Below, one piece after another: positions 35,352-46,368 of a DNA stretch of 64,000 bases. This stretch comes from Heliocidaris erythrogramma (lineage: Eukaryota; Echinodermata; Echinoidea; Camarodonta; Echinometridae), in NCBI GenBank assembly GCA_025617745.1, contig CM046853.1:54278643-54342642 (forward strand), read 5' to 3'. Made by a program: the position numbers and the translations under genes. The first letter of the stretch is position 1, and the number at the start of each line of letters is the position of its first letter. The notes below the pieces were generated by a model that saw nothing but the letters and a program-made list of their open reading frames with translations, was not told the origin of the DNA and ran no database searches.

Positions 35352-35982
35352 AGACCTGCTCTCTCTTATCACTGTGTGTCACTCTTTCCTGTTAACTGAC
35401 ACTAACTGGTATAGAGAAGTGGAAAACTGGGCTGGATGGTTAAACAATTAAAATGAGGGATGGACAGTAATTAGCTGGTCTAACATGTGATACTGAAAGA
35501 GCATGTACACTGATGGATGCCATTTCCATAAAATATAATTGAACGAAGAAGTTTTCTTGCATATTTCCATGCTCTTCTCAAATAGCTATAAAAACTAGAT
35601 AATCAGCATCATTCATTCATTAATACAATTATAGGTTTTTGAAGGTGAAAGGTTGTTAGAACTGTAGCCTGGGTTGCATGCTTAATAAGATTTTCTCCCT
35701 TCTCTAAGAAAATAATTTTGACAGAGTCCAGAATATGCAGACTACCAATTATCATTATCTCCATTCTTACAAGAGACTAGAGCGAAAGTGAATAGTGTCT
35801 AAATAAATAATAGTACTCTAGATTGAGTTTAACAAATTTTCTTTGAAATTAAATAACTTATTTTACTTCGAGCTAAGCTGAAAGAGCATTAAAAAGACAA
35901 AGTTTGCTTAACAACATACTTGACCATCACACTGACAAAAAAAATCATAAATTGAATATAAAGCAATGATTACAGATATATA
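35352..35982. other. Noncoding DNA
   Basis: AT-rich. Nothing recognised. Confidence 0.4.
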
Positions 35983-36637
35983 TGTGACCCTCCACCACAA
36001 AACGACCAATAAGTCGGAAATTTGGGGTTTTTAAATTTTAACACAGTTTGAAAGCTTAGATTGTAAGCTTTAAAATCATATATAACTTGTCTTGTATGGA
36101 CTAAGCAAACCCTTGTAAATTACAATGAGAATGTCAGACAGGCTAATGACCAAAAAAATAGAGAAAACTGGCTCTAAAGAAGAGTGACCATTTAAGAGCG
36201 CTTAATCTATGTCCTATTGTTTGTCGCACAAAAGGGTGAGTCAAAACTCCCTAGCATACACTGTGAAGTACTAATTGGATTGGGTTGAAACTTTCCATAT
36301 CTTCAGAATAGATATATTTCTTTGTTTCTTTAGATTTTGAATATCAGACAGTGCACAGTTTTTAAGCTATAACAGAAAAGCGATGTGAAGTACAATCCCA
36401 GCAAGTTGACACACAGAGTTTGAATGTCCATGAAAACATGGTCATTTTGAATGAGAGTAAAAACATATTTCAACAAGGTATTTTAACCTGAAATTTTGTC
36501 AGATGGTAGATTAATATATGAACTTTCAGAAAATACAAAAAAGTTAAAATAAAAATTTCCACCCCAAACCACCTTTTCAGCTGTTTACTCAAAACTCCCA
36601 TTGCGACTTATTGGTCGTTTTGTGGTGGAGGGTCACA
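35983..36637. mobile_element. TA-flanked MITE with about 34-bp TIRs (TGTGACCCTCCACC ends)
   Basis: TGTGACCCTCCACCACAAAA, continuing CGACCAATAAGTCG, at 35983 is perfectly mirrored by CGACTTATTGGTCG, TTTTGTGGTGGAGGGTCACA ending at 36637. TA flanks both ends. The 655-bp interior has no long ORF. TA target duplication suggests a Tc1/mariner-type nonautonomous element, which is inference. The near-identical TIRs suggest a fairly young insertion. Confidence 0.9.
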
Positions 36638-37466
36638 TATCTTCCCATTGCATTGATATCCATGTACATAAAACATACGCTTTACAGAACAAAATATGTT
36701 ATGCTTAGCATTCATTCTAAGGAAAGATGTTTACTAATATTTCTGATGAACATCTCAGAATATAAGTTGATACATTGATATTTGTTCTAATAAGTTTTCT
36801 TTTTTACCCAGGGTAGACTAGTTAGTAACTGACACAATGGAAATATTAACAAAACACAATAACAATAAATGATACAATGCCTTCCAGCCTTCAGAATTGT
36901 GCAATGTTTTCCATAAAATGACTGACAGATACAGGAAAACATTGAAAATTTATCACTTAGTAATAAATACCCTACATAAGAAGTAAACCAATTGTAAACT
37001 TCTGTAACTGGTCATTTCTCAACAAGCATGATGCCTTTTCCTGTTTGTCTAAGAGTTTAATAGATGAATAGATATTGGAAATTTTGCAAAATGGTAAAAA
37101 TTAATCTTAACTGGTTTTATATTACACCTGCCAGCTGAAGAGGATCAACAGCATTGCTAACATCCTTTAAATATACATCCCAATGTTATTAAACAAATAC
37201 TCATATTTTTGAAATACAATAATCACTATACAAAAATAACACTAATGCAGTTTTTTCTTTTTAAATGACGAATATAAGGCGCATTACTCGTAGATTTCAG
37301 ACATCAAATCAGGATATGATTGGATTTTTTAATGTTATCATCTATTTCACTGCCCAAAGTTTCTGTAGATTTTTGGCTCTAGTATATTACAGAAATTGCC
37401 AACTGTACATCACAGCAACTCTATTTACCTAAACTTCACATCTAAAGATAAAGGGTCCTCTTAGTC
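36638..37466. other. Noncoding DNA
   Basis: Nothing recognised. Confidence 0.4.
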
Positions 37467-37713
37467 TTAACCCCTTCCATGCCACCAGACTTTTGAGCAA
37501 ATGTCAAAAATGAATTTTCAAGAATTAAATATTAGCTTTCAAAATAGTTTTTTCTTAAGCAACTGGGCAAAGATATATTGCATAGGAATAAACATACTAA
37601 TGGCACAGGTTTCTGAATAAGGAAAAATTTTCAAGCCATTCAGAGCCGAAACAAAATGTTCAACACTCAAAATTTTGGGCGGGATTTGCCGCCCACGGCG
37701 TGGTAGGGGTTAA
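37467..37713 (+). mobile_element. TTAA-flanked MITE, CCCCTTCCATGCC family
   Basis: TTAACCCCTTCCATGCCACC at the left and GGCGTGGTAGGGGTTAA at the right, with TTAA at 37467-37470 and 37710-37713. Same orientation as the copy at 50754-50985, opposite to 35101-35351. Confidence 0.88.
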
Positions 37714-39569
37714 GATGGTTAAAAGTGGCTCTACTAGCTATCTGCTTAATCTAGATTTTTGGGCCCCAATCTGTACAAATCAATGATTAAATGTACCCAA
37801 AGGTCAGGCAGAATTCTTGAGCAAATACACTCAGGTTTATTGTACATATGTACAGACCCTGGTGCAGACCACTGATATAGTTTTATTTACATTGTACTTG
37901 TAGGAAAAAGACTGCTTAACTATGGCTGCATGTGTGAGTTCTCTTGTAGGTACACATGTACATCTAGCTAATCCAGGTACATTTGATTTAGCTGATAATT
38001 TGTTTTTTCAACAGAAAATTCTGCTTACAGGCTGTCATCTTCAAAGCAAAGCAATGTACAAAAAGTGCCCTTTGAAATAATACTGCTGGAATCTTACTTT
38101 TATAATATGGAATATTTGAAATTTATCTTGACAGCTGTCAAAAAAACCATTCTAAATATAAACATAAGGAACATCTTTGAATACAGAATAATAAGAACTT
38201 GTTGAAGTAAGTTTGTTTTCTTTTCCTACAGATCTGCAGTGATTGCTAAGTTATATTATCCTTAACTCAATTACTTCCTTCACCCTGGCAAATAAAATGA
38301 GTATAATCATTTATTGAACAAGCAAACAAAAAAAATACTGTGAATATTCTATTGGAGGCTTGCATAATGGCATACTGCCATCTAGTGGATTTTTTAGTAT
38401 AATGATAGAGGGTTGCATGCAGTTCAATCATGAATATGGACTGAACATTTTATCTCTCTCTCTCTCTCTCTCTCTCTCAGAGGGCAGCATCATGAGTATT
38501 ACAGTACACATGCATTAAGTTTAAATTCAATGACTATTCAAAGTGATTTAACATAAAAATGAATGTATGTAACAGTAATAATACAGAGAGAGGGAGAGAA
38601 AGAGAAAGTGAAACAGAAACAGAAATGGAGAAAGAGCATTTCATCCAGGATTGGAAAGGCATTGTGATAGGCCATAAGCAGTTCAATTTTATTGCCTTGT
38701 GAAAATTCAATAACTTTGTCTTACTCTGTTGTGAATGCCAGCAGTTCATACATGTCGGGGACAGTCTATGACAGACTGGAGTGAAAATACATGATATTCA
38801 ATATCATTATGCAGAATGAAGTCAGGAGGCTGGGGATACACACTGAAATTTCAGTTACTAAATATTGACTACATGTAGTTGATGATAATCATTTGAAGAA
38901 AGAACTATAGAAAGAGGAATCTAAAGAACTATAGAAAGAGAAAGAGAGAGAGGGGGGGGGGAATTCATATAAATTGAATCACATGTTTTTCACGGTTTTC
39001 ATGAGGGATACCGGTACATATATTCCCATTGACATCATGTATTCTTATGCAGTCTTATCAGGAAAGAACAGTGACTATAATCTTGAATTTGAATGATTAT
39101 GAAGAGTGATGTACCTGTTAATTGCAGGCCGAGAGACAAGTGTCTTCCCATGGAATGAAGATGCATACCTGAAAGACACAGAGAAGGATTACATAATGAT
39201 TCAGGAATGGATGAATACATTGTGATAATGGATGAGAGAGTGTTTGAGAGTCAATAAATAAGATTAAGGGAATACAGTGTTTTTTTATACATCTATATTT
39301 TTGTATAATACAGTAAAGCAATACATGTATAAGTAATAAAAGTAATAGTGTTTCATAAAATTATACACCTATATTATGTAATCCCTCCACCAATAACTTC
39401 AGCTGTACACGAATAACAAAAATATAATTTAGAATTCAATTTCAGGTGGAGTCATGGGAAGTGTCTAAAAATATGTTACTTACAGTATATTGCACCCAAA
39501 TTCCCATGATCTATAATTTTTCCGGGTCAAGCTGATTCTAAAATTACACTTAAAACAAAAGTAACTTGT
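37714..39569. other. Noncoding DNA with CT and GA tracts
   Basis: (CT)n at 38453-38479, GA-rich at 38585-38640 and 38935-38960. No gene recognised. Confidence 0.45.
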
Positions 39570-39690
39570 GGACATTGCGCTTTTAGTTGTGCTGCTCCAA
39601 AACTATGAAATAATCTGCCACAGGTCATTAGAAAGTCCTTATCTGTTGCCTTGTTCAAAGCTTTATTGAAAAACGTGTTGTTGCTGGTAC
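39570..39690 (+). mobile_element. Relic of a LINE 3' coding end
   Basis: One frame reads SCAAPKL-stop-NNLPQVIRK then SLSVALFKALLKN. This resembles the usual C-terminal end of non-LTR retrotransposon polyproteins (APKLWNxLPxxIRxxxSxxxFKxxLKxxL), with the conserved W replaced by a stop. Only about 120 bp is recognisable. A long T/C tract (about 39780-39835) follows further on. The clade cannot be named from this. Confidence 0.55.
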
Positions 39691-40572
39691 GTGATATAAT
39701 GGCAATCAGTCAAATATGACTATCTTTACCAACAAATTTTCTGTTATTATATAAATATAGATTTCAATCATGAATTTTATTTTATTTATTTTTTTTTTTT
39801 TTCTTTTCTTTTTTCTTTTTTTTTTTTTTTTTTTGGGGGGGGTATTCATTGTTATAATATTTTAAAGATAAATATTATCATGCCAGGTTACCGAGTCCTA
39901 TCAGTTCTAAATTGGCACCATCCTGACAAACCTGCTTGTGTTTTATCCGAACACTTTCTTGCAGAAACTTTTAAACTATGTGCTTTCCTATGGTGCTACA
40001 AATATTCGGCTCATCGTGGACGTGCTATACACCCTTGTGCATTACTTTTTCTTTGACCAAAGTTCAATTAAAATATCACAAATACCACATCACATAAAAT
40101 CACCAGCTCTCATAATTACATGAAAATAAAAAAACTTGCAATAGGAATGATAATTCTATGGCAAAAAAAAAATGTAATAGAATGTCACAAACGATCTTTT
40201 CTCAGTGCTGGTCCCTCAAAATCCTGAGTGCCAATCACTATTGCGTACGCGCAGTAGTGCTTCAACATGGATAATATTCAAATCATAAAATTCATCTTCC
40301 TTCACGCAAGTTTATGATTTTATATTGCATTTTAAGTAAGGTTTGTGAGATTATCTCACATGGTATTTTTACAGAAATAAGGTGAAAAAACAAAAAACAG
40401 GAGCTACGCAGCTAAGCTGGGACCTATGTACGCTTATTAGTATTCCGTTCGCCTCGATTCATCTGTGATAACCCCGCTGACATGTCAAAACAGGGTTAAT
40501 TTGGGATTATTTAAAAAATCAGGTGAGCGCACTATATTTATTGTACTAAAAACGGGCTAATGCACTTCCCAA
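39691..40572. other. Noncoding DNA with a T-rich tract
   Basis: Includes T(n)/CT-rich and G-run sequence at 39778-39842. The part after 40200 has more CpG and may be upstream regulatory DNA of the candidate exon at 40873. Confidence 0.35.
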
Positions 40573-40704
40573 TATCTGTGCATCACGGCACTCACAGGTG
40601 CCGTGAATACATGTAGCTAGCTGAAAGAGCTAGTTATGCGGTGCCAGTATCTGTGCATCATGGCACTCACAAGTGCCGTGCATAGCTAGTTATGAGATGC
40701 CAGA
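40573..40704 (+). repeat. Two-unit tandem repeat, 75 bp, with internal palindrome
   Basis: TATCTGTGCATCA occurs at 40573 and 40648, each followed by a perfect or near-perfect palindrome (CACGGCACTCACAGGTGCCGTG-type, 8-bp arms) and then a TAGCTAG/AGTTATG stretch. It lies about 170-300 bp upstream of the candidate first exon at 40873. Confidence 0.8.
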
Positions 40705-40872
40705 TGTCCGGCGTGCTTACGGTATTGTCTAGCTGTTGAATATTCACAGCTGGATAGTTAGTGAGCACGTACGGGGGCCCGTTAACCCTCCGTCATCGGC
40801 ACAGGCGGGAGTTGATGTGGGGCTAGAACTCCACCAAGAAAGAGAGGCTGATGAACCGGAACACAATACAAC

Positions 40873-40993
40873 ATGGACACGGCCATCTCTCTCAACGAAT
40901 ACTGTGCCCCTTTTACTTGCATCCTCTTCATCAGCTATCTTGATCTTCGCCATTCCCGCTGGTTAGCATTGGCTATGGTCTGCTCAGCTATAT
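40873..40993 (+). CDS. Candidate first coding exon (40 codons, phase-1 donor), membrane-segment-like
   Basis: ATG at 40873 (context CAACATGG) opens 40 codons: MDTAISLNEYCAPFT..., then a hydrophobic stretch CILFISYL, a basic break DLRHSR, and a second hydrophobic stretch WLALAMVCSAI. The exon is cut at T|GTAAGT in phase 1. The pattern fits the first membrane segments or signal anchor of a membrane protein. I do not recognise the family. Upstream DNA is CpG-richer with a tandem palindromic repeat, consistent with a promoter. The end is built like the exon at 4840-4918. Confidence 0.42.
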
Positions 40994-41783
40994 GTAAGTC
41001 TCTGTGTATTACTGTCTTCTTATCATTGGTACTGTCGGTGTGTTTGTCTTGTCTTGTCTGTTAACTAAAGTGAAACTGTTTGGTATCTAACCACTCGTCC
41101 ATCACATGATTCATACATCATAAGTTATACTAAGCAGCAGTTTTACTTTAATATATAAGTTAATTTATGTCGATCTACGACTTCTAATTAGTAATAAACG
41201 TGTAGGGTGAGCTACCTCATACTTTTTGGCCATAGACCTAGAGCTTAAGGCCTGCGGAGAGGTACTTGACTACTATGGGAGGCTTTCATCTGTCTTGGAG
41301 GAGAGCCTCGAAAGTAAAAAAAATGTTATGAACTCCTCCACACAGCATGAACAGACATATTTTTCTGTCTAGTCTCCGCCTCAGGTGCTTAAAAATAACT
41401 AATAATAGGCCTACTGCCTTCTGCCCATGCCTTGACGTAGTTACAACGGATAAAATGTAGATAAGTAGAACCATGATCACATGACATGAGAAGATAAGCC
41501 AGCACCACTCAAAGAGTCAAAGACAAGCAGCGGAGTCCCAGCCCAGGGCAGCGGCGACGGGCAGGTACTCCTACCCTGGGCCTTACCCTTGGTCTGCCTA
41601 GCCAGGATTAGCTTCGTGAATGTAGAAAAAAAAAAAATGGCTATACGCCTTCTACACACGAAGCTAGGCGTTATTACCCAGCAATCACATTCCGCACGGG
41701 GTAGTACGACATGAAAAATGCCCTGAAATCACACTTTTCTGATAGTTTCCGCGACCCACAGACCCTTCCCCACAGCGTTTCCT
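40994..41783. other. Noncoding DNA, locally GC-rich
   Basis: GC-rich patch at about 41525-41600 with a self-complementary CCCAGGG/CCCTGGG pair. No exon recognised. Confidence 0.35.
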
Positions 41784-42275
41784 CCTAGGGAAACGTTTGT
41801 AATGACAATTTTTTTTTGATTGACTCTAATTTTGGAAATATATCCATAAAAAGATGATAAAAATTACAGAAAACTCACCAGCGTTTGCGTATCCATGCCT
41901 CCGAGGTCATGCAGATCAAAATGGCGGCACGATCGCCGTAATCGAAATCATGAAAACTATTAGGCGCCGTTTGTAAATTTATTATTTAGCTCAATTATTT
42001 ACATATAATTCACTATTTAGCTCTTTTCTACGATTATTATACGATAAAATGACATAAAGGATACAATGTTTTATAAATAATGAATTTTGCAATTTCCATT
42101 TTTTTTAAATAATGATTTTACAATATTCATCACATATAAATAATGAATTTTGAAATTTCCATTATTTATAAATAATGATTTCACAAATTCATTATATATC
42201 AAATATTATGGAAATTGCAAAATTAGAGTCAATCAAAAAAAAATTGTCATTACAATTTACAAACGTTTCCCTAGG
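41784..42275. mobile_element. MITE with about 45-bp TIRs (CCTAGGGAAACG ends)
   Basis: CCTAGGGAAACGTTTGTAAT plus GACAATTTTTTTTTGATTGA at the left is mirrored by TCAATCAAAAAAAAATTGTC and CAAACGTTTCCCTAGG at the right. The interior has palindromic AT-rich repeats of TTATAAATAATGA type (42000-42210). One side carries a GC-rich segment with AAAATGGCGGCACGATCGCC. No target duplication is clear. Confidence 0.85.
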
Positions 42276-42289
42276 TCTGCCCGAGCCCG

Positions 42290-42430
42290 ATGGCTCCTCG
42301 ATCGGATATACTTGACCGCAGACGCGGTCGCTCTATCATCAAGCACAGCGTACAGTACATGCGCGATGCCGATCCGAAGAAGTCAGGCTCAGTTAGTGCA
42401 GTTGGAATTCATTTTAAAGCTCATTCATGA
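42290..42430 (+). CDS. Small ORF of 46 codons in a GC-rich patch, dubious
   Basis: ATG at 42290 opens a short basic peptide (MAPRSDILDRRRGRSIIKHS..., ending with a TGA at about 42428). Composition is more coding-like than its surroundings and CpG is enriched. It lies directly after a MITE and has no detectable splice partner or homologue known to me. Another frame is also open across it. It could be a leader or a chance ORF. Confidence 0.15.
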   Translation: MAPRSDILDRRRGRSIIKHSVQYMRDADPKKSGSVSAVGIHFKAHS

Positions 42431-43004
42431 TCAGAAATCACCATAATTAGATTATTCAAAGTAGGTATGCTCTCACCTCACGGCTGAACGTAAAGCCACT
42501 TCTGGGGGACATCTGAACGCAGACATTTTTGTGAATAGGCTAGCACAAGAAATTTCCGAGCGATAGTACATGTCACGTGATATTTGGAAAGACAACATTT
42601 TGATCATGTGACCAATGATATGCATATTTATGAAAAAGTTTGTAAGACACACGTTTTCAGCATTTCGGTCCCATGTACAGGCAGGCATTCCCTTTTCATA
42701 TGATTATATTCCAAAATATCGTGCATTCTTTCAATGTTTTAAATTGTCATTCTCTGGACTTCTTTCTCCTCCTCCCCCTTCTTCACTAGGTTAGCAGCAA
42801 ATAGCCAATTAACTTCGATTTTCTGCCATCCTCATCTTCTATTTTAGTCTCATTCATTATGTTTTGATTTATGCTTTGGTGTTCTTACGTCCGTGAAAAA
42901 GTTTCATAGTATGCCATTCTGTTCATCTCAGTTGAATAGGCCTACACACCTTCTTTTTCAAATCTTTTAGGGCCTTCTTGAAAAATGCAATACAAATAAC
43001 AATA
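42431..43004. other. Noncoding DNA
   Basis: Nothing recognised. Confidence 0.4.
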
Positions 43005-43058
43005 GTGACCATGATGATACTACTACTACGACTACTACTAATAATGATAATAATAATG

Positions 43059-43110
<52 letters not shown>

Positions 43111-43343
43111 TGATGATGATGATAATAACAATCATCATCATCATCATCATCATCTTAGTGACAACCGATCATAAAATGACTATTTCTTATTTCTTATTTC
43201 ATTCCATTAGTTTTAAAAGATTTTTTAAATGAGTAAGTTTTGAGTAAGCCTGTTATTGTTACCTTACCACTACTATACTACTACTAGGCTACTATACTAC
43301 TACCGTGCTTCTTCTTCTACTACCACTTTTACTACTACTACTA

Positions 43344-43408
<65 letters not shown>

Positions 43409-43531
43409 TTACTACTACTACTATTACTACTACTACCATATTTCTACTACTACTACTCCTCCTCCTCCTCCTCCTCGTACTACTACTACTACTACTGTAC
43501 AGTATCTGCCCCGTCTGTCTGTCTGTGTCTT

Positions 43532-43564
<33 letters not shown>

Positions 43565-43565
43565 A
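43005..43565. repeat. Cluster of trinucleotide and CT microsatellites
   Basis: (TAA)n with interspersed TGA at about 43005-43155 is followed by (ATC)n, (TAC)n at about 43262-43500 with a (CTC)n patch, then (CT)n at 43534-43562. Poly-I, poly-L, poly-Y and poly-T frames here are artefacts. Confidence 0.97.
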
Positions 43566-44317
43566 ATTTTTTTGTTGTTGTAGTTGAATAATGATGGTGC
43601 ACTTCAATCTCTCCAGATTATACGCGCCAGCCACTTTCGTCAGTGGGACTTCGGCTAAGGAAGGCCCACGTATAACGTCGATCCATTTGGTGATTATTAG
43701 TTGTTCCATTCGCAAGTGCGATCAAAAGATGGCGCTCTTCCACATTGGTTATTCATCTCTACCAAAATGACAAGATAAAAGGAACTGGAAAGACCGGCCT
43801 CCAACATTGCATGGTACATGTTTATCAGTGCCAGATAAATTTGATGAAAAATTAATGTTGTGTGTAATTTTTGTTTGTGAAATTTTACATGAAATTCTCT
43901 TGCCTCCATTTGTTCATTCCTTTTGAAACGATGCTTCTCACTGAAAAATGTGTTTTGTATAAAGACCATCTGGCTATAAAGACCACTTTGGGTCGTCTTT
44001 CAACACAGGTTTCATTGTCTCTATGCGTTTCACCTTTTACCATGCAGTTTTGAATCTTAGATATTATTTTGACAATCATGATGCATTATTGCATTATATT
44101 TTTCTTCCTTTTTTGTTTCCTTCTATCTTTTGTTTAATGCATTGATTCCTTGGGTATATGCTTCCTTGTTGGAATGCGGGGTCTATATACAGAGTCAATG
44201 AGATTTAGTTTGCTTGCATATTCCTGGCAGCTTATCAATCAGTGCGCGGAGAGGGTCTATATTAAAAAAAATATTAGTATTATTCACTTTCCATTAATAG
44301 TATTGTTTGCCGAAAAA

Positions 44318-44545
44318 GTTCTTCTTCCTTCTTCCTTCTTCCTTCTTCCTTCTTCCTTCTTCCTTCTTCCTTCTTCCTTCTTCTTCTTCTTCTTCTTCTT
44401 CTTCTTCTTCTTCTACTACTATACTACTACTACTATACTATTTGTTCTACTATACGACAACAACTACTTCTACGACGACACCACCACCACCAACAACAAC
44501 AACAAAAACTACTACTACTATTAATACTACTGTACTACCCGGGAC
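44318..44545. repeat. (CTTCTTC)n, (CTT)n and (TAC)n microsatellites
   Basis: CTTCTTC-type repeats 44320-44380, (CTT)n 44380-44413, then (TAC)/(ACC)/(AAC) mixed runs to about 44540. Confidence 0.95.
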
Positions 44546-44611
44546 ATGTAACTAGACAGACTACTACACTATTACTACAGTCATGTACTATATACATGTA
44601 CTACTTCATCT

Positions 44612-44672
44612 TTCGAACCCAGGACTTCCCGGTAACGAGCATGACAGCTGCTCTACCAGTGAGCCGTCACTG
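44612..44672 (-). mobile_element. tRNA-like SINE head fragment, minus strand
   Basis: Read on the minus strand, GACGGCTCACTGGTAGAGCA gives an A-box-like segment and CTGGGTTCGAA a B box. The spacing and sequence resemble the SINE head at 6676 (GGCTCAGTGGTAGAGCA). No intact cloverleaf or SINE body is visible. Confidence 0.55.
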
Positions 44673-45227
44673 TTTCGTTTGGTTTTAGTTTTGGTTTTTG
44701 TATTCCATTTCTAATAAATATTAACACCGCAATATTCGTCTCCCGATAGCAAGGCCTATGTTAAAACCATTAAACGAACGGAACCAATTTTGGATAGTCT
44801 TGAATGCACAACACAAAGGTTTCGAGGTTAACTTGTCGAATAGGATTACGATGAGTCATCCTTAATTCAACTTCTTGAAGCAAACCGCGCAATATGATTA
44901 ATGACATCTCGGTGTTTACAATATAGCTATACCACTAAATGACTGCGCACAGAATACTGTGTTTGTCTAATTTGGTGTAACATAATAACACCATCTCGAT
45001 CACCAAGATGCTCTTGGGAAGAGAGGATTAGCCCCGATGTGTCATCTTTTATTTTTGAGGTTGTCGTACGTTGAACTAGAGTGGATAAGATGCAAGGGGT
45101 TTCTTGATCTCGTGTCTCGTGCCTATACCCGTTTGAGGAAATTGCAGTGGGGTTTTATTTTGATAAAATTACATTTTCACTTTAAGAAGTATATAAAGGC
45201 AGATAAGGCAGATTTTAATGACTATAC
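44673..45227. other. Noncoding DNA
   Basis: Nothing recognised. Confidence 0.4.
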
Positions 45228-46156
45228 AGTGCGTGCCCCAAAAAGCTAACAGTTGGAAAAAGTCTCCCAAAATAAATATTTCAAAATATTTGTAGGAAAT
45301 TGTTATACCTGTGGATAGCTTAGGGTCTCTTCTAGCAAATGACACCAAACAATCTGGCATTTGTTCTGACTGGTATTAAAAAAATTGAGAGCCGTGAAAA
45401 GTTGACTGTTGGAAAAAGTCTCACCAAATGAACATTTCAAAATATATTCATGAAATTTTTCATACCTACGGATAGGTTAGGACCTCTCCTATCAGTTGAC
45501 ACCAAAACATATAATGTTATGTTACGCTTGAGTAAGGAAAAGCCATTGATGTGAAAGGGTGCAAAATCCATGGTTGACAAAAATTTGAATTGATTCTGGC
45601 TGGTATCAGCAAATTTGACAGTCTTGAAAATGCTTAGAAACTTTCATATTCTGATCATTTAAAGGCAATGAAAGACTATGCTTTGTTTTCTGTATGTCCT
45701 GACGTATCCATTCAAAACTTTATGGTTGACTGACAAATTGAATTGAAACCTTGCCAAATATAATACACTGTATTTCAAAATACTCATTAAAGTAGTTAAT
45801 TGCTCACTGAAGCACAAAAATATTGATGAGATATACGTCAGGACATACAGAGAACCGAACTTGTTCTTTCACAAATTTTATATTATTGATCAAAATATGA
45901 ACATTTTTCTACCTCTTCATGACTCTCAACTATGCTGATAAAAACCAGAAGAAATCCCAATTCTTGCCTGGATTTTGCACATTTTCACAAAAGTGGCCTT
46001 TGCCCACTCGAGCGTAAAGTATCGTCAGATATTTAGGTGTCATGTCATAAAAGAGACCCTAAGCTTCCCACAGGTATGAAATTTTGCTTCAAATCTTTTG
46101 AAATATTTATTTCGGGAGACTTTATTCGGATTGTTAACTTTCGTCTGGGACGCACT
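45228..46156. mobile_element. Long foldback transposon-like element (AGTGCGTSCC ends)
   Basis: AGTGCGTGCCCCA at the left mirrors the right end, TCTGGGACGCACT. Complementarity continues inward: TAGCTTAGGGTCTCTT against AAGAGACCCTAAGCTT, and TGTATGTCCTGACGTAT (about 45693) against ATACGTCAGGACATACA (about 45832). The entire element of about 930 bp is a long imperfect inverted repeat. No transposase ORF. Confidence 0.85.
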
Positions 46157-46368
46157 CACTCTTAGAAATGTTGGGTAAATGCCACTGGGTAAATGAAGAT
46201 TGGGCATAGGTTGGTTAAATCTTGCTCAACTTTTACATGCATTTACCCAACATGTGTCAAAAGATAACAATGAAATTGGTAAAGTTTACCCAACAGTTGG
46301 TCGGATACATAACTACCCTCATGTTGGGTAAATTTTGGGTAAAATGTTGCCCAATATTTCTAAGAGTG
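46157..46368. mobile_element. Palindromic MITE abutting the foldback (CACTCTTAGAAATGTTGGGT)
   Basis: CACTCTTAGAAATGTTGGGT at 46157 mirrors CCCAATATTTCTAAGAGTG at 46368. The interior carries four or more GTTGGGTAAA/TTTACCCAAC motifs in both orientations. It begins exactly where the foldback ends. Confidence 0.85.

Noticed and set aside
43256-43591. Poly-Leu, poly-Tyr and poly-Ile frames of 76-111 residues
   Set aside because: Artefacts of trinucleotide microsatellites.
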